Assembly (NCBI GenBank): GCA_027490145.1
Contig: JAIXYQ010000015.1
Location: 62,001 to 126,000, forward strand
Origin: Planctomycetaceae bacterium
GTDB lineage: Bacteria > Planctomycetota > Phycisphaerae > Phycisphaerales > SM1A02
Length of the DNA stretch: 64,000 nucleotides
Direction of reading: 5' to 3'
The translations under genes were made by a program, and so were the position numbers. Positions 1-8,289 of the stretch are shown here, piece by piece. The notes under the pieces were generated by a model. It did no database searches. It saw only the letters and a program-made list of their open reading frames with translations, and was not told the DNA's origin. Position 1 is the first letter of the stretch, and the number at the start of each line of letters is the position of its first letter.

Positions 1-738
1 GCGTACCCGAGCAAGCTCGGCGTGATGGCCGGCGGACTGCTGAACGACAGCAGCCTGGTGGTGGTGACGAAGGATCCCGCCGCGGTCCAGACGATCTTCA
101 AGGATCGCCTGATGCAGATGGGTGGCGTGTCGGGTGGCCTGAAGCTGTCGCCGGCGTGGGACGATGCCCGCACGCTGAAGGACGGCTCCACGGCGGCGGC
201 GTTCGAGCTCAAGCCGGAACCCGTCGCCGACGACGCGCAGGCGCGCGAGGCCGCGGCGGGGGCCATGCAGATGCTGGCGACGCAGGCGATCTTCGGCAAT
301 CGCGGCATGCATGGTTTCGCCCGAGCCGGCAGCGGTGGGCTCATCGTGACCTACAGCCAGCGACCCGACGTGCTGACGCGGGCGACCGATGCCCAGGCAG
401 GGCGCGGCGCGACCCTCGCCGACGACGCCGTCGTCAAGTCGATGATGCAGTGGATGGTGGCCAAGCCCGACGTCGTCGGGTTCCTCGGTGTCGGACAGCT
501 GTTCAAGGCCGTGCGGCAGATCGCCGGTTCCTTCGGTGGCGGTGCCGACATGCTGCCGCCGGTGCCCAGTCGTGCAGAGCCGATCGGTGTGGCGCTCGAT
601 GTCCGAGGCGGTCGCATCGAGGGTGCCGTGGTCGTGCCGACGGCCGTGCTCGCCGCCATGGCCGAGTACGCCGCGGATCAAGGCTCGGCCGACGGCGCGG
701 ATGCGCCGGCCCCGGCCGATGGTGAGCCGGCACCGTGA
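1..738 (+). CDS. hypothetical protein, 3' part (5' end outside window)
   Basis: The reading frame is open from the first base, so the gene starts left of the window; an internal ATG lies at 22. The visible 245 residues are rich in Ala and Gly, with no catalytic motif or membrane segment that I recognise, and end in a Pro/Ala/Asp-rich tail. The stop overlaps the GTG start of folP (GTGA), so the two are probably co-transcribed and translationally coupled. It could be the C-terminal part of a large exported or periplasmic planctomycete protein, but that is a guess. Confidence 0.6.
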   Translation, partial: AYPSKLGVMAGGLLNDSSLVVVTKDPAAVQTIFKDRLMQMGGVSGGLKLSPAWDDARTLKDGSTAAAFELKPEPVADDAQAREAAAGAMQMLATQAIFGNRGMHGFARAGSGGLIVTYSQRPDVLTRATDAQAGRGATLADDAVVKSMMQWMVAKPDVVGFLGVGQLFKAVRQIAGSFGGGADMLPPVPSRAEPIGVALDVRGGRIEGAVVVPTAVLAAMAEYAADQGSADGADAPAPADGEPAP

Positions 739-1652
739 AGCGATCGACGGTCCAGGTGGATCCGCCGCGCGCCGCTGCATCGTCGTGGCGGGTGCGTGGC
801 GGTGAGCTGCGGCTCGAACCGAGGCCGCTGCTGATGGCCGTGCTCAACTGCACGCCCGATTCCTTCAGCGATGGCGGCCTGTGGAGCGGTGATGACGCGG
901 TCGAGCATGCCAGGGCGTGCGTCCGGGCCGGCGCCACGATCATCGACGTCGGTGGCGAGAGCACGCGCCCCGGTGCAGCGCGCATCGATGCGCACGAGCA
1001 GGTCCGCCGGACGCAGGGCGTGATCCGCGCGCTCGCGGGGTGGCTGCGCGCCGAGGGTCGTCACGACGTGGCGATCTCGATCGACACGACGCTCGCGGCC
1101 GTGGCACGGGCGGCGATCGACGCAGGGGCCTCGATCATCAATGACGTGAGCGCGTGCTCGGAGGATGCGGAACTCGCGCCGCTCGCCGCTGCGGAGGGTG
1201 CCGGCCTGGTGCTCATGCACCGGGTGCTCGATCCGACCCACGATCGATGGAGTCACGAGCATCGTGCATCGTTGGTGTCGGGGGACGTCGTCGAGGCCGT
1301 GGCCGCCGCACTGGCGGCCCGCGTGGCCGAGGTGTCGGCGCGCGGCGTGCCTGTGCAGTCGATCGCCATCGATCCCGGGCTCGGGTTCGGCAAGACCGTG
1401 CAGGAGAACCTGGCGCTCGTGGCCGGGACCGCGGCGTTCGTGGCGACGGGCCACCCCGTGCTCGTGGGCGCGAGCCGCAAGAGCTTCATCGGTGCCATCA
1501 CCGGCGAGCCGGATCCCGCCCGGCGCGTGGCTGGTTCGGTGGCCCTGCATCTGGAGGCGGCCACGCGCGGCGCGCACCTGCTGCGGGTGCATGACGTCGC
1601 CGAGCACGTGCAGGCGCTGGCGACCTGGCGCGCCGTCCGCGCGCTCGCGTGA
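735..1652 (+). CDS. folP: dihydropteroate synthase
   Basis: It condenses 6-hydroxymethyl-dihydropterin pyrophosphate with p-aminobenzoate to give dihydropteroate in cytoplasmic folate synthesis. The TIM-barrel family motifs occur in order: NCTPDSFSDGG near residue 38, IIDVGGESTRPGA near 75, SIDTT near 117, IINDVSA, the GLGFGKT loop, and VGASRKSFIG near 250. The length (305 aa) fits the family, with a slightly long N-terminus. The GTG start overlaps the upstream stop by 4 bp. No other folate gene lies nearby; trxA follows after about 100 bp with its own likely promoter. Confidence 0.95.
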   Translation: MKRSTVQVDPPRAAASSWRVRGGELRLEPRPLLMAVLNCTPDSFSDGGLWSGDDAVEHARACVRAGATIIDVGGESTRPGAARIDAHEQVRRTQGVIRALAGWLRAEGRHDVAISIDTTLAAVARAAIDAGASIINDVSACSEDAELAPLAAAEGAGLVLMHRVLDPTHDRWSHEHRASLVSGDVVEAVAAALAARVAEVSARGVPVQSIAIDPGLGFGKTVQENLALVAGTAAFVATGHPVLVGASRKSFIGAITGEPDPARRVAGSVALHLEAATRGAHLLRVHDVAEHVQALATWRAVRALA

Positions 1653-1748
1653 ATCCGCCGGGATTGCCGAGGGATCCAAGCGCTCAGGCAGGACTACACT
1701 TTCGCCTCCCCGAACGCACCCAACGACCCAGCACGGAGCACACCCACC

Positions 1749-2078
1749 ATGGCCGGACAGAACACGATGACCTTCACCGACGCGAACTTCCAGACGGAGG
1801 TCCTCGACAGCGACAAGCCCGTGCTCGTCGACTTCTGGGCCGAGTGGTGCGGTCCGTGCCGCATGCTCGGGCCGACCATCGATGAAGTGGCCAACGACTA
1901 CGCGGGCAAGGCCAAGGTCGGCAAGCTCGACGTCGACTCGAGCCGCGACTGGGCGATGAAGCTCGACATCCAGAGCATCCCGACGGTCATGATCTTCAAG
2001 GGCGGCAAGCTCGCCAAGAAGTTCGTGGGCATCGTGCGCAAGAGCGATCTCGCCGCTGCACTCGACAGCGCGATGTGA
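1749..2078 (+). CDS. trxA: thioredoxin
   Basis: Small dithiol oxidoreductase (109 aa) that reduces cytoplasmic protein disulfides. The active site WCGPC is near residue 36 after VLVDFWAEW. The cis-proline loop SIPTVMIF and the C-terminal GxxxKxxL helix are present, so this is a complete canonical Trx. The thioredoxin-coupled ArsC domain at 18.6-19.4 kb could be one of its clients, which is inference. A possible -10 (TACACT) at 1695-1700 would give a leader of about 40 nt, unlike the leaderless genes elsewhere here. A GC-rich hairpin follows the gene. Confidence 0.95.
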   Translation: MAGQNTMTFTDANFQTEVLDSDKPVLVDFWAEWCGPCRMLGPTIDEVANDYAGKAKVGKLDVDSSRDWAMKLDIQSIPTVMIFKGGKLAKKFVGIVRKSDLAAALDSAM

Positions 2079-2157
2079 CCGACGCCGCCGGCGCCCCGGC
2101 GTGCCGTGGGCGCGCCTGCATGCGTCGCCATCGACGCATCCTCAACACGATCCAAGG

Positions 2158-2185
2158 CCGCCGCATCCGGAACCGGGTGCGGCGG
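2158..2185 (+). terminator. hairpin downstream of trxA
   Basis: An 11-bp stem with one G-T pair (CCGCCGCATCC / GGGTGCGGCGG) and a 6-nt loop is followed by TTCAGTT. The T tract is weak, but position and stem strength suggest a trxA terminator. Confidence 0.5.
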
Positions 2186-2300
2186 TTCAGTTATGAGCGC
2201 CTCTTCCCGATGCGCGGGCGACATTGCGCCGCCGCTTGCCGCACCTCGGGCGAAGTGCTACCTTCCCCGGCCCGGCGCAATGCGCCGGTGTGTGCATCCT

Positions 2301-2373
2301 GGGCCCGTAGCTCATTTGGTAGAGCGCTTCCATGGCATGGAAGAGGTGGTCGGTTCGAGCCCGATCGGGTCCA
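2301..2373 (+). tRNA. tRNA-Ala (GGC)
   Basis: A full cloverleaf of 73 nt. The acceptor stem GGGCCCG pairs with CGGGTCC. The anticodon stem CTTCC/GGAAG carries loop ATGGCAT with anticodon GGC. The T arm GTCGG-TTCGAGC-CCGAT follows, then discriminator A. CCA is only partly present in the DNA (ACC then T). Confidence 0.96.
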
Positions 2374-2386
2374 CCTGACGTCGCAT

Positions 2387-2410
2387 GAAGGCCGGCAATC
2401 GCCGGCCTTC
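2387..2410 (+). terminator. perfect hairpin after tRNA-Ala
   Basis: GAAGGCCGGC-AATC-GCCGGCCTTC is a perfect 10-bp stem with a 4-nt loop, 14 nt after the tRNA. The following T-rich stretch is short (TGTCGT). It probably ends the tRNA transcript and may also serve the converging GYF_2 gene. Confidence 0.65.
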
Positions 2411-2507
2411 TGTCGTGGATGGCTTCGTGGGCTGTCGAACGCGAACTCGCATCCGCGATCGCGGCGCACGGCTTGACCCGGCTGCCAGAGACGGGAGGCC
2501 CTTGCGA

Positions 2508-3419
2508 TCAGCCGCCGAGCCCCTTCTGCCTCAGGGCGGCGCTGAGTTGGGCGTACAGAAACATCGAGCCCACGATAAAGCCCGACATGGAGAGGATGGC
2601 CGCGATGATCAGGTTCCTCACGCCACGTCGTGAACGAATGGCCATGTAGCTCGGGTATCCGATCAGGAACAGCAGGGCCACGAAGATCCCCCAGTGCGCC
2701 GGTCCGTTGGCTCGCCGTTGACCCTTGGCGTTGAGATCGTCCGGGCCGCCGATCCCGATCTTCGCCGCATCGAGTCCCACGAGCACGCCGCACACGATGA
2801 TGGTAAGGGCCTCGACCAGGAGGAACGCCTGTTGAGGATTGGACTGCAGTACATCGATCACCCTCAGGTTCGAGATCCACATCCACAGTCCACCGATCGA
2901 GATGACCGGTACGGCGAGGGCGACGATCGCCCAGATGTCGTCCGACGCACCTCGCGGGTTGCCCGCCGAGGCGCCGTTGCCGGTCCTTCCCGGATGCTCG
3001 GCACGTGGAGCGGCGAACGCGGCAGGACCCGACGGCGGCAGGGGTGGAGGACCGTCCCCAAGATTGAAGGCGCCGGCCAGGGTGGACACATCGGCGGCTG
3101 GTGTCCACGCGGCCATCCCCTTCGACCACACCAGATCGGTGGGCGCGAGTTCGCCCGACTCAGCCATGGCCAGCACCCTTGGCTCGCTCAGTGGGCCCTG
3201 TCGCTCACCGCGGATCGCGACATGCCACTGCACGGTTGGATGCTCGACCTTGGGCTGCCGGTCATGGGATTCGATGGGTTCCCACGGTCCATGTTCGGAC
3301 TCGGCCAAGGCCGAGCCCGGTGGCACCTGTCCGGAGATAACCGCTCGCTTGACCTTCTCGAGGGGAAAGGGGCCCTTGATCTTCCCGTTGGGAAGTCGCA
3401 GGAACCGGTGGTTGTTCAT
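2508..3419 (-). CDS. GYF_2 (DUF4339) domain membrane protein
   Basis: The 303-aa protein begins with two tandem GYF_2-type modules: one ending in the WEPIE region at residues 1-50, the second around residues 65-115 with GPLSEPRVLAMAESGELAPTD and AAWTPAAD. A Pro/Ala/Gly linker follows, then about four hydrophobic segments (roughly 160-185, 200-220, 245-265, 272-295). GYF_2 modules are thought to bind peptides; the function here is unknown. An AAAGGA Shine-Dalgarno lies about 9 nt before the ATG. It is divergent from the RCC1-dockerin gene at 3502. Confidence 0.8.
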   Translation of the reverse strand: MNNHRFLRLPNGKIKGPFPLEKVKRAVISGQVPPGSALAESEHGPWEPIESHDRQPKVEHPTVQWHVAIRGERQGPLSEPRVLAMAESGELAPTDLVWSKGMAAWTPAADVSTLAGAFNLGDGPPPLPPSGPAAFAAPRAEHPGRTGNGASAGNPRGASDDIWAIVALAVPVISIGGLWMWISNLRVIDVLQSNPQQAFLLVEALTIIVCGVLVGLDAAKIGIGGPDDLNAKGQRRANGPAHWGIFVALLFLIGYPSYMAIRSRRGVRNLIIAAILSMSGFIVGSMFLYAQLSAALRQKGLGG

Positions 3420-3501
3420 GGATCAAGTCCTTTCGGCGTAGACAGGGACGATCACCGACGTCATGGTAGGTTCCGGTGAAGGAAAGTGGAGAAGGTCAGG
3501 A

Positions 3502-4860
3502 ATGGCTTGGAAATCAACCATCATCATTCGAGCGATCCTCGAAGCTCTTCGGTTCGGATGCATCTCGATGCTGGTTTCGTCCAGTGCCGCGCAGTGTCCC
3601 GGCGACGTCGTTCCGACCGGTGCGGTGAATGGAACTGACCTTGCCGAACTCCTCGCGACCTGGGGGCCATGCCCCAACTGTGCGGCCGACCTTGACGGAA
3701 GTGGCTCAGTCGATGGCAATGACCTTGCGGTGCTGCTTGGGGCATGGGGTTCATGCGCTCCAGTGATCACCACAATCTTGCCCAACGTCGGACCGCTCGG
3801 CGGCGGAACCGCGATCACGATTACCGGAAACTACTTCATCGGTAGTGCTTCCGTGATGATGGGTGGCGTTCCTGCCGTGGCGGTGCAGCTCGTGAACCCC
3901 ATGACCATCACGGCCGTAACCCCAGCCGGCGCCGAAGGATTCGTGGATGTCGTGGTGACTTCGGGAGGTCAAACGGTAACCCGTCTGGGCGGGTTCACCT
4001 ACCGCCCTGCGACGCCCGGGACACTCCGAGCGTGGGGCCAGAACGTCCAGGGACAATGCAATGTTCCCGCAAACGTCGGACCTTGTCTTGGTGTTGAGGC
4101 GGGTGTGGCGTACTCCGCTGCATTGCGGGTCGACGGGAGCGTCAGGGCGTGGGGCCAGAACTCTTGGGGGGCGTGCAGTGTCCCGAGCGACTTGGGCGCT
4201 TGTGATGTGGTAGCGGCGGGTTGGCAACACACGCTTGCCCGTCGAACCGATGGATCACTTCGCCTTTGGGGGGTCGGCACGACGAACACTGGGTACTTCC
4301 CCTTTTACGGCCAGTGCATTCCTCCGGCCGACTTGACGTCATGTTCGTCGGTCGCGGCAGGGATGTATCACTCCATGGCTCTGCTCCCGAACGGTACGGT
4401 TCGGGCTTGGGGACTCAACGAACAGGGACAATGCAATGTGCCGCCGGATCTGGGGGCGTGTACGGCCATCTCGGGCGGCGTATATCACAGTCTTGCACTC
4501 GTGCATGATGGACAGGTGAGGGCGTGGGGCGCCAACAACAAGGGGCAATGCAATATTCCAGGCGATCTGGGACTCTGCTCCTCGATTGATGCGGGTTCCT
4601 TCCACTCGATTGCGCTGCGCGCCGATGGTCTTGTTCGAGCGTGGGGCTGCAACTTGGCCGGCGCTTGCAACGTCCCTGCGAGTCTTGGGGCATGTTCCGC
4701 GGTGGCAGCAGGCAATGGCTTCTCGGTCGCGCTGCAGGTGGATGGATCCGTGCAGGCGTGGGGCGCAAACGACTACGGACAGTGCAGTGTGCCCAATGAT
4801 CTTGGCCCCTGCACCTCGGTGTCAGCTGGCGACTATCACACGCTGGCCATCGAGAGGTAG
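3502..4860 (+). CDS. exported protein: dockerin-like module, IPT/TIG domain, seven RCC1-like repeats
   Basis: An N-terminal signal sequence (MAWKSTIIIRAILEAL... to SSAAQ) is followed directly by two dockerin-like loops (VNGTDLAELLATWGPC and SGSVDGNDLAVLLGAWGSC). Next comes an IPT/TIG Ig-like domain (about residues 92-170, LPNVGPLGGGTAITITG). Seven repeats of about 39 residues complete the protein, with consensus RAWGxNxxGQCNVPxDLGxCxxVxAGxxHSxALxxDGxV, resembling RCC1/BLIP-II blades. I preferred the ATG at 3502 because the signal peptide starts there; an in-frame ATG at 3463 would add 13 charged residues. GC content looks lower than in neighbouring genes. Ligand unknown; probably a cell-surface or secreted binding protein. 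Confidence 0.85.
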   Translation: MAWKSTIIIRAILEALRFGCISMLVSSSAAQCPGDVVPTGAVNGTDLAELLATWGPCPNCAADLDGSGSVDGNDLAVLLGAWGSCAPVITTILPNVGPLGGGTAITITGNYFIGSASVMMGGVPAVAVQLVNPMTITAVTPAGAEGFVDVVVTSGGQTVTRLGGFTYRPATPGTLRAWGQNVQGQCNVPANVGPCLGVEAGVAYSAALRVDGSVRAWGQNSWGACSVPSDLGACDVVAAGWQHTLARRTDGSLRLWGVGTTNTGYFPFYGQCIPPADLTSCSSVAAGMYHSMALLPNGTVRAWGLNEQGQCNVPPDLGACTAISGGVYHSLALVHDGQVRAWGANNKGQCNIPGDLGLCSSIDAGSFHSIALRADGLVRAWGCNLAGACNVPASLGACSAVAAGNGFSVALQVDGSVQAWGANDYGQCSVPNDLGPCTSVSAGDYHTLAIER

Positions 4861-5021
4861 GGCAGCCGGGCCCCGGGAACCCACGTTCCACCGTTCGTCC
4901 GGCGTGGTTGCTCAGCAGAAGAGCCGGCACTCACTCCAGCGAACGTGTGACGGAAGCAGGATGGCCCTTCGATCTGACCATGCGGAGCACGGTGCTCCGT
5001 CGGGAAAGTCACCGACCGCAG

Positions 5022-5027
5022 TACCAT
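5022..5027 (+). promoter_or_regulatory. TACCAT -10-like hexamer, 6 nt before GTG 5034
   Basis: This fits the recurrent TANNNT-(6-10 nt)-start pattern of the window and decides the start of the following membrane-protein gene. Confidence 0.5.
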
Positions 5028-5033
5028 GATGCG

Positions 5034-6341
5034 GTGCGTCGCGGATCCAACACGAGCAGGTCGTGGACCCTGGCCGGGGGAGGCCTGCTCGCGATCTTCG
5101 TCCTTGCCGCATGCTGCCTTGCCATCCTGCTCGGCCCCGCCGGTGATGTCACCAGCGAGGCCTACGACCAGAACCAGCATCACCTGCTGGTGATCGAGTC
5201 GTTCGCGCAGCAGTGGCCCACGCCGGACCTGCGGGACTATCAGAGCGCGACGGCGCCGCTGTGGCACTTGGTCCAGTCGGTGCCGGCCGCGCTCGGCGTG
5301 CCGTTGGCGGGCCTTCGCCTCCTGGCCGCGATCGCCGGTGCCGCGCTCGTGCTGCTCGCGGCCCGGGTGGCCGTCAGGCTCGGAGGCGATGCGCGATTGG
5401 CATGGCTGGCCGCTCCCTTGGCCGTGAGTCCGTACCTGCTCTCGGGGTCGATCTGGATCACCACCGATGTTCCGGCAACGCTCGCGCTCACCGCTGCACT
5501 CGCTGCGGCCATGGGTGGCCGTCCAGGCGGCGGATGGTTGCTCGGGCTGGGGACCGCCATCCGCCAGACCGGACTGTGGATGGCGCCACCGATGGCCGTC
5601 ATGCGATGGTTCGGTGCGCCGCAGGGAACACCGACGATGGAGCGTGTCCGTGGGGCGATCGCGGTCACGTTGCCCGCGATCACGGTCGTTGGCCTGCTCG
5701 TGTGGATGTGGGGTGGCCTCACGCCTCCGGGCTACCGCGACCAACATGACCGCGGCGTGAACCTCGCCGTGCCCGCCTTCACGCTGGGTCTGATCGCACT
5801 CATCGGGGTACCGCTCGTGACGATGCGCGGCGCTCGCGAACTGCTCGCCATGCCACGCATCGTGCCGTGCTGCGTGGCTGGGCTTGGTCTGCTGGCGGCC
5901 GCCGCGGTCCCCACCGACTACGACATCGAGGCTGGCCGCTGGGGTGGTCCGTTGTGGACCGTCATCCGTCAGTCACCCGTGGTCGCTGATCGATCCTTGG
6001 CACTGCTGGTGCTCGCGCCGATCGGTGCGCTCGCGCTGTTGGTGCTCGTGAAGCGCGCGCATGAAGCGACCCGCCATGGAAGCGGCCTGGCACTCGGCAC
6101 GGCGGTGCTCTGCCTGATGGCCGTGAACACCGCCAACAGCCAGTGCTGGGAGCGGTACGCCGACCTGCCGCTGCTGGTGCTCCTGCCATGGATGGCCGCC
6201 ATCGGCGTACGCGGGCACGATGAGCGGGAGCGCCGCGGGGTGGTTGCCGGTGGAGTGGTTCTTGGACTCGTCCAGGCCGGCCTCAGCGTGCCCATGGTGC
6301 TGCTGCCGCTGGTCGGATCCGGCCAGGCCGTCGCGCCCTGA
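5034..6341 (+). CDS. polytopic membrane protein, ALG10/GT-C-like
   Basis: The 435-aa protein has about ten hydrophobic segments starting at LAGGGLLAIFVLAACCLAIL. After the first is an acidic loop (SEAYDQNQHHLLVIESF...DYQSATAPLWHLV) reminiscent of the first loop of ALG10-type and other GT-C glycosyltransferases that use polyprenyl-phosphate sugars; this is family resemblance by eye only. A TRQxG-like segment (GTAIRQTGLWM) also fits ALG10-like proteins. The GTG at 5034 is chosen because TACCAT lies 6 nt upstream; in-frame ATGs at 4908 and 4980 would add non-hydrophobic N-terminal residues. Confidence 0.65.
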   Translation: MRRGSNTSRSWTLAGGGLLAIFVLAACCLAILLGPAGDVTSEAYDQNQHHLLVIESFAQQWPTPDLRDYQSATAPLWHLVQSVPAALGVPLAGLRLLAAIAGAALVLLAARVAVRLGGDARLAWLAAPLAVSPYLLSGSIWITTDVPATLALTAALAAAMGGRPGGGWLLGLGTAIRQTGLWMAPPMAVMRWFGAPQGTPTMERVRGAIAVTLPAITVVGLLVWMWGGLTPPGYRDQHDRGVNLAVPAFTLGLIALIGVPLVTMRGARELLAMPRIVPCCVAGLGLLAAAAVPTDYDIEAGRWGGPLWTVIRQSPVVADRSLALLVLAPIGALALLVLVKRAHEATRHGSGLALGTAVLCLMAVNTANSQCWERYADLPLLVLLPWMAAIGVRGHDERERRGVVAGGVVLGLVQAGLSVPMVLLPLVGSGQAVAP

Positions 6342-6374
6342 ACAGTTCGTGTTGGAGACCTTCGGAACTCGTGC

Positions 6375-6380
6375 TACCGT
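6375..6380 (+). promoter_or_regulatory. TACCGT -10-like hexamer, 6 nt before ATG 6387
   Basis: Leaderless-type promoter element of the dockerin-like gene at 6387. Confidence 0.5.
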
Positions 6381-6386
6381 GTTTGG

Positions 6387-7421
6387 ATGAACCGGGCTTC
6401 CATCGTCGCCACGATCCTCTGCGCCACCAACGCAACCCTTGCCGCGGAGCGCGCGTTCGACTGCGCCTTCGATGCATCGAGCTCCATCAGCGCCAACGCG
6501 GGGATCAGCCTTCCGCTGGCAGGCAGTTGGATCGGTGACTTCGATGCCGCCACGAACCCCACCGGCACGCAGACGCGCCCCGGTCTCTTCGGAGGCAGCG
6601 GCAACATCGCCATCCCGTTCTCGGCGGTGGTCAATCCTGCGGTGGTCGCCGACGGCGCGATCCCGACCGGTGGATTCGGTCTTCGCTACGACGACGCCAC
6701 CGGGGTCATGACGGTCGAGGGTTTCTCGCTCGACCTCTTCGGCAAGGATGCCGCCGACCTGGTCACGAACCTCACGCTGACCTACTCGAGTTTCCGCACC
6801 TTCAGCCCAAACTCGCTCTACGTGGGCGTCAACGGACTGACGATCCCGCTCCCGGTGGGTGAACTGTCGAAGATCGCCGCCGCGCAGACCGGTCCGGCCG
6901 GCGGCATCGCCGTTCCGCAGGGCGATGGTTCGAGCACCTTCTCCATCGTGGTGCCCTGCGAGTTCACGCTGCAGGCCTCGGCCGTCGGGCAGTCGTTCGA
7001 CCAGGTGATTCCTGCGGCGTTCGTGCTCGCGGGTCGCATCGAAGCCAAGGGCAGCGGCGTGCTGCTCACCACGACGGTGGCTTTCGAGCAGACGAGCGAG
7101 ATCCCGGAAGGACTTCCCGCGCTTGAGTCCCAACCGTTTCCCCTGCCCACCATCCTGCCGCCGGGCGCCACCGCCAACCTGTTGGTCACCGGTGAGTTCG
7201 GGGCAGGCACCGCGTCGGTCGCGTTCGACGGCACGCTGGTGGCGACCGGCACGCCGGATGCCGTGCCCGGCGACATGAACGCCGACGGCATCGTCGATGG
7301 TTCCGACATCGGGGCGTTGCTGCGCGTGTGGGGTCAGGCACATCCTGTGGCCGACTTCACCGGTGACGGCACGGTCGACGGTCGCGACCTGGCGTACATG
7401 CTGGCGCATTGGACGCGTTGA
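6387..7421 (+). CDS. exported protein with C-terminal dockerin-like module
   Basis: A signal peptide (MNRASIVATILCATNATLAA) is followed by a roughly 260-residue beta-rich region without a known catalytic motif. The C-terminus carries two calcium-loop repeats (GDMNADGIVDGSDIGALLRVWG and GDGTVDGRDLAYMLAHW). The architecture is that of the many planctomycete proteins that carry a dockerin-like tail. No cohesin partner is seen in the window. The role is unknown, and a structural or adhesive exported protein is possible. Confidence 0.8.
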   Translation: MNRASIVATILCATNATLAAERAFDCAFDASSSISANAGISLPLAGSWIGDFDAATNPTGTQTRPGLFGGSGNIAIPFSAVVNPAVVADGAIPTGGFGLRYDDATGVMTVEGFSLDLFGKDAADLVTNLTLTYSSFRTFSPNSLYVGVNGLTIPLPVGELSKIAAAQTGPAGGIAVPQGDGSSTFSIVVPCEFTLQASAVGQSFDQVIPAAFVLAGRIEAKGSGVLLTTTVAFEQTSEIPEGLPALESQPFPLPTILPPGATANLLVTGEFGAGTASVAFDGTLVATGTPDAVPGDMNADGIVDGSDIGALLRVWGQAHPVADFTGDGTVDGRDLAYMLAHWTR

Positions 7422-7500
7422 GTCGCCGACGGCGACGTCGAGCGTGCCGTCGGATCGGTCATCGTTCCATCGCGTGCGTGTCATGGTGTTGGTGCGGGCG

Positions 7501-7506
7501 TAGAGT
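7501..7506 (+). promoter_or_regulatory. TAGAGT -10-like hexamer, 6 nt before GTG 7513
   Basis: Leaderless-type element for the DUF4230-like gene. Confidence 0.5.
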
Positions 7507-7512
7507 GCCCGT

Positions 7513-8256
7513 GTGCAGACTGCATCACCAGGTCCGGGACCGCACCAGTCACGCGGATCCAGTTGCGTCGGTGTGATCCTGGCCGTCACCGGCGTGCTGA
7601 CCATCGGTGCGCTGGCCATGACCTGGATCTTCGCGGGGGCGATCGGCTCGGCCACCCAGTCGGCCGTCGATGCAGCCGGGCGATTGGCCGACGCGTTCAA
7701 GCCTCAGGTCAACATCCAGACGACCGTGCGTGCCGCGGTGGGCAACCTCGATCCCCAGTTGCGGCTCAAGGTCGCCGAGCGCGAACTCGAGGTGACGGTC
7801 GAGGACCTGCAGGAAACCCGATGGCTCGGCGTTCCGCTTGGCTCCACCGTCACGCAACTTCGCAGTTCGGGCAACCTCGTGCAGTACGTCGTGCCGTTGG
7901 ATGGCCTGACGCCGGAGCGCATGGAGTTCATCGGCAGCGACGGTCGCGGCGCATTGCTCGTGCACCTGCCGGCACCACGCGTCGACGAACGCATGGTCTA
8001 TGTCCAGGTCGACCCGCGCTACGTGGAGGTGGAGGTCGACGACCAGTGGCTGAACAACGTGAATCCGTTCGTGGGTGACGGCGCGGAGCGCGCACGCGCG
8101 GCGGTGCGTGCTGCCGCGGTGGAGCTGGCCTCACAGCCGGTCTACCTCAGGGAGATCGAGGCCGAGTGCGGACCCCGCATCGAGGTGCTGTTGCAGTCCT
8201 TGCTCGCACCCGTGCTTGCCGACGGCGTCGAGGTGCGCGTCGTGTGGGACCGCTGA
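7513..8256 (+). CDS. DUF4230-like membrane-anchored protein
   Basis: The 247-aa protein has a short cytoplasmic start, one transmembrane segment (CVGVILAVTGVLTIGALAMTWIFAGAI) and a mixed extracytoplasmic domain. The stretch with LLVHLPAPRVDERMVYVQVDP resembles the core of DUF4230 proteins, followed by a helix with alternating Glu/Ala/Arg. No enzymatic motif is visible and the function is unknown. It lies 33 bp upstream of the next gene, but that gene has its own -10-like element. Confidence 0.6.
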   Translation: MQTASPGPGPHQSRGSSCVGVILAVTGVLTIGALAMTWIFAGAIGSATQSAVDAAGRLADAFKPQVNIQTTVRAAVGNLDPQLRLKVAERELEVTVEDLQETRWLGVPLGSTVTQLRSSGNLVQYVVPLDGLTPERMEFIGSDGRGALLVHLPAPRVDERMVYVQVDPRYVEVEVDDQWLNNVNPFVGDGAERARAAVRAAAVELASQPVYLREIEAECGPRIEVLLQSLLAPVLADGVEVRVVWDR

Positions 8257-8276
8257 CGCCCGGCGCCGTGCGTCGC

Positions 8277-8282
8277 TAGCAT
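8277..8282 (+). promoter_or_regulatory. TAGCAT -10-like hexamer, 7 nt before GTG 8290
   Basis: Leaderless-type element that supports the GTG start. Confidence 0.5.
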
Positions 8283-8289
8283 CGGTCGC

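Noticed and set aside
2106-2378. Small reading frame ending in VAHLVERFHGMEEVVGSSP
   Set aside because: It runs through the tRNA-Ala gene; this peptide is a common false translation of tRNA sequence.
7422-7436. GTCGCC-GAC-GGCGAC hairpin after the dockerin gene as a terminator
   Set aside because: The stem is only 6 bp and no T tract follows, so it is not strong enough to call.
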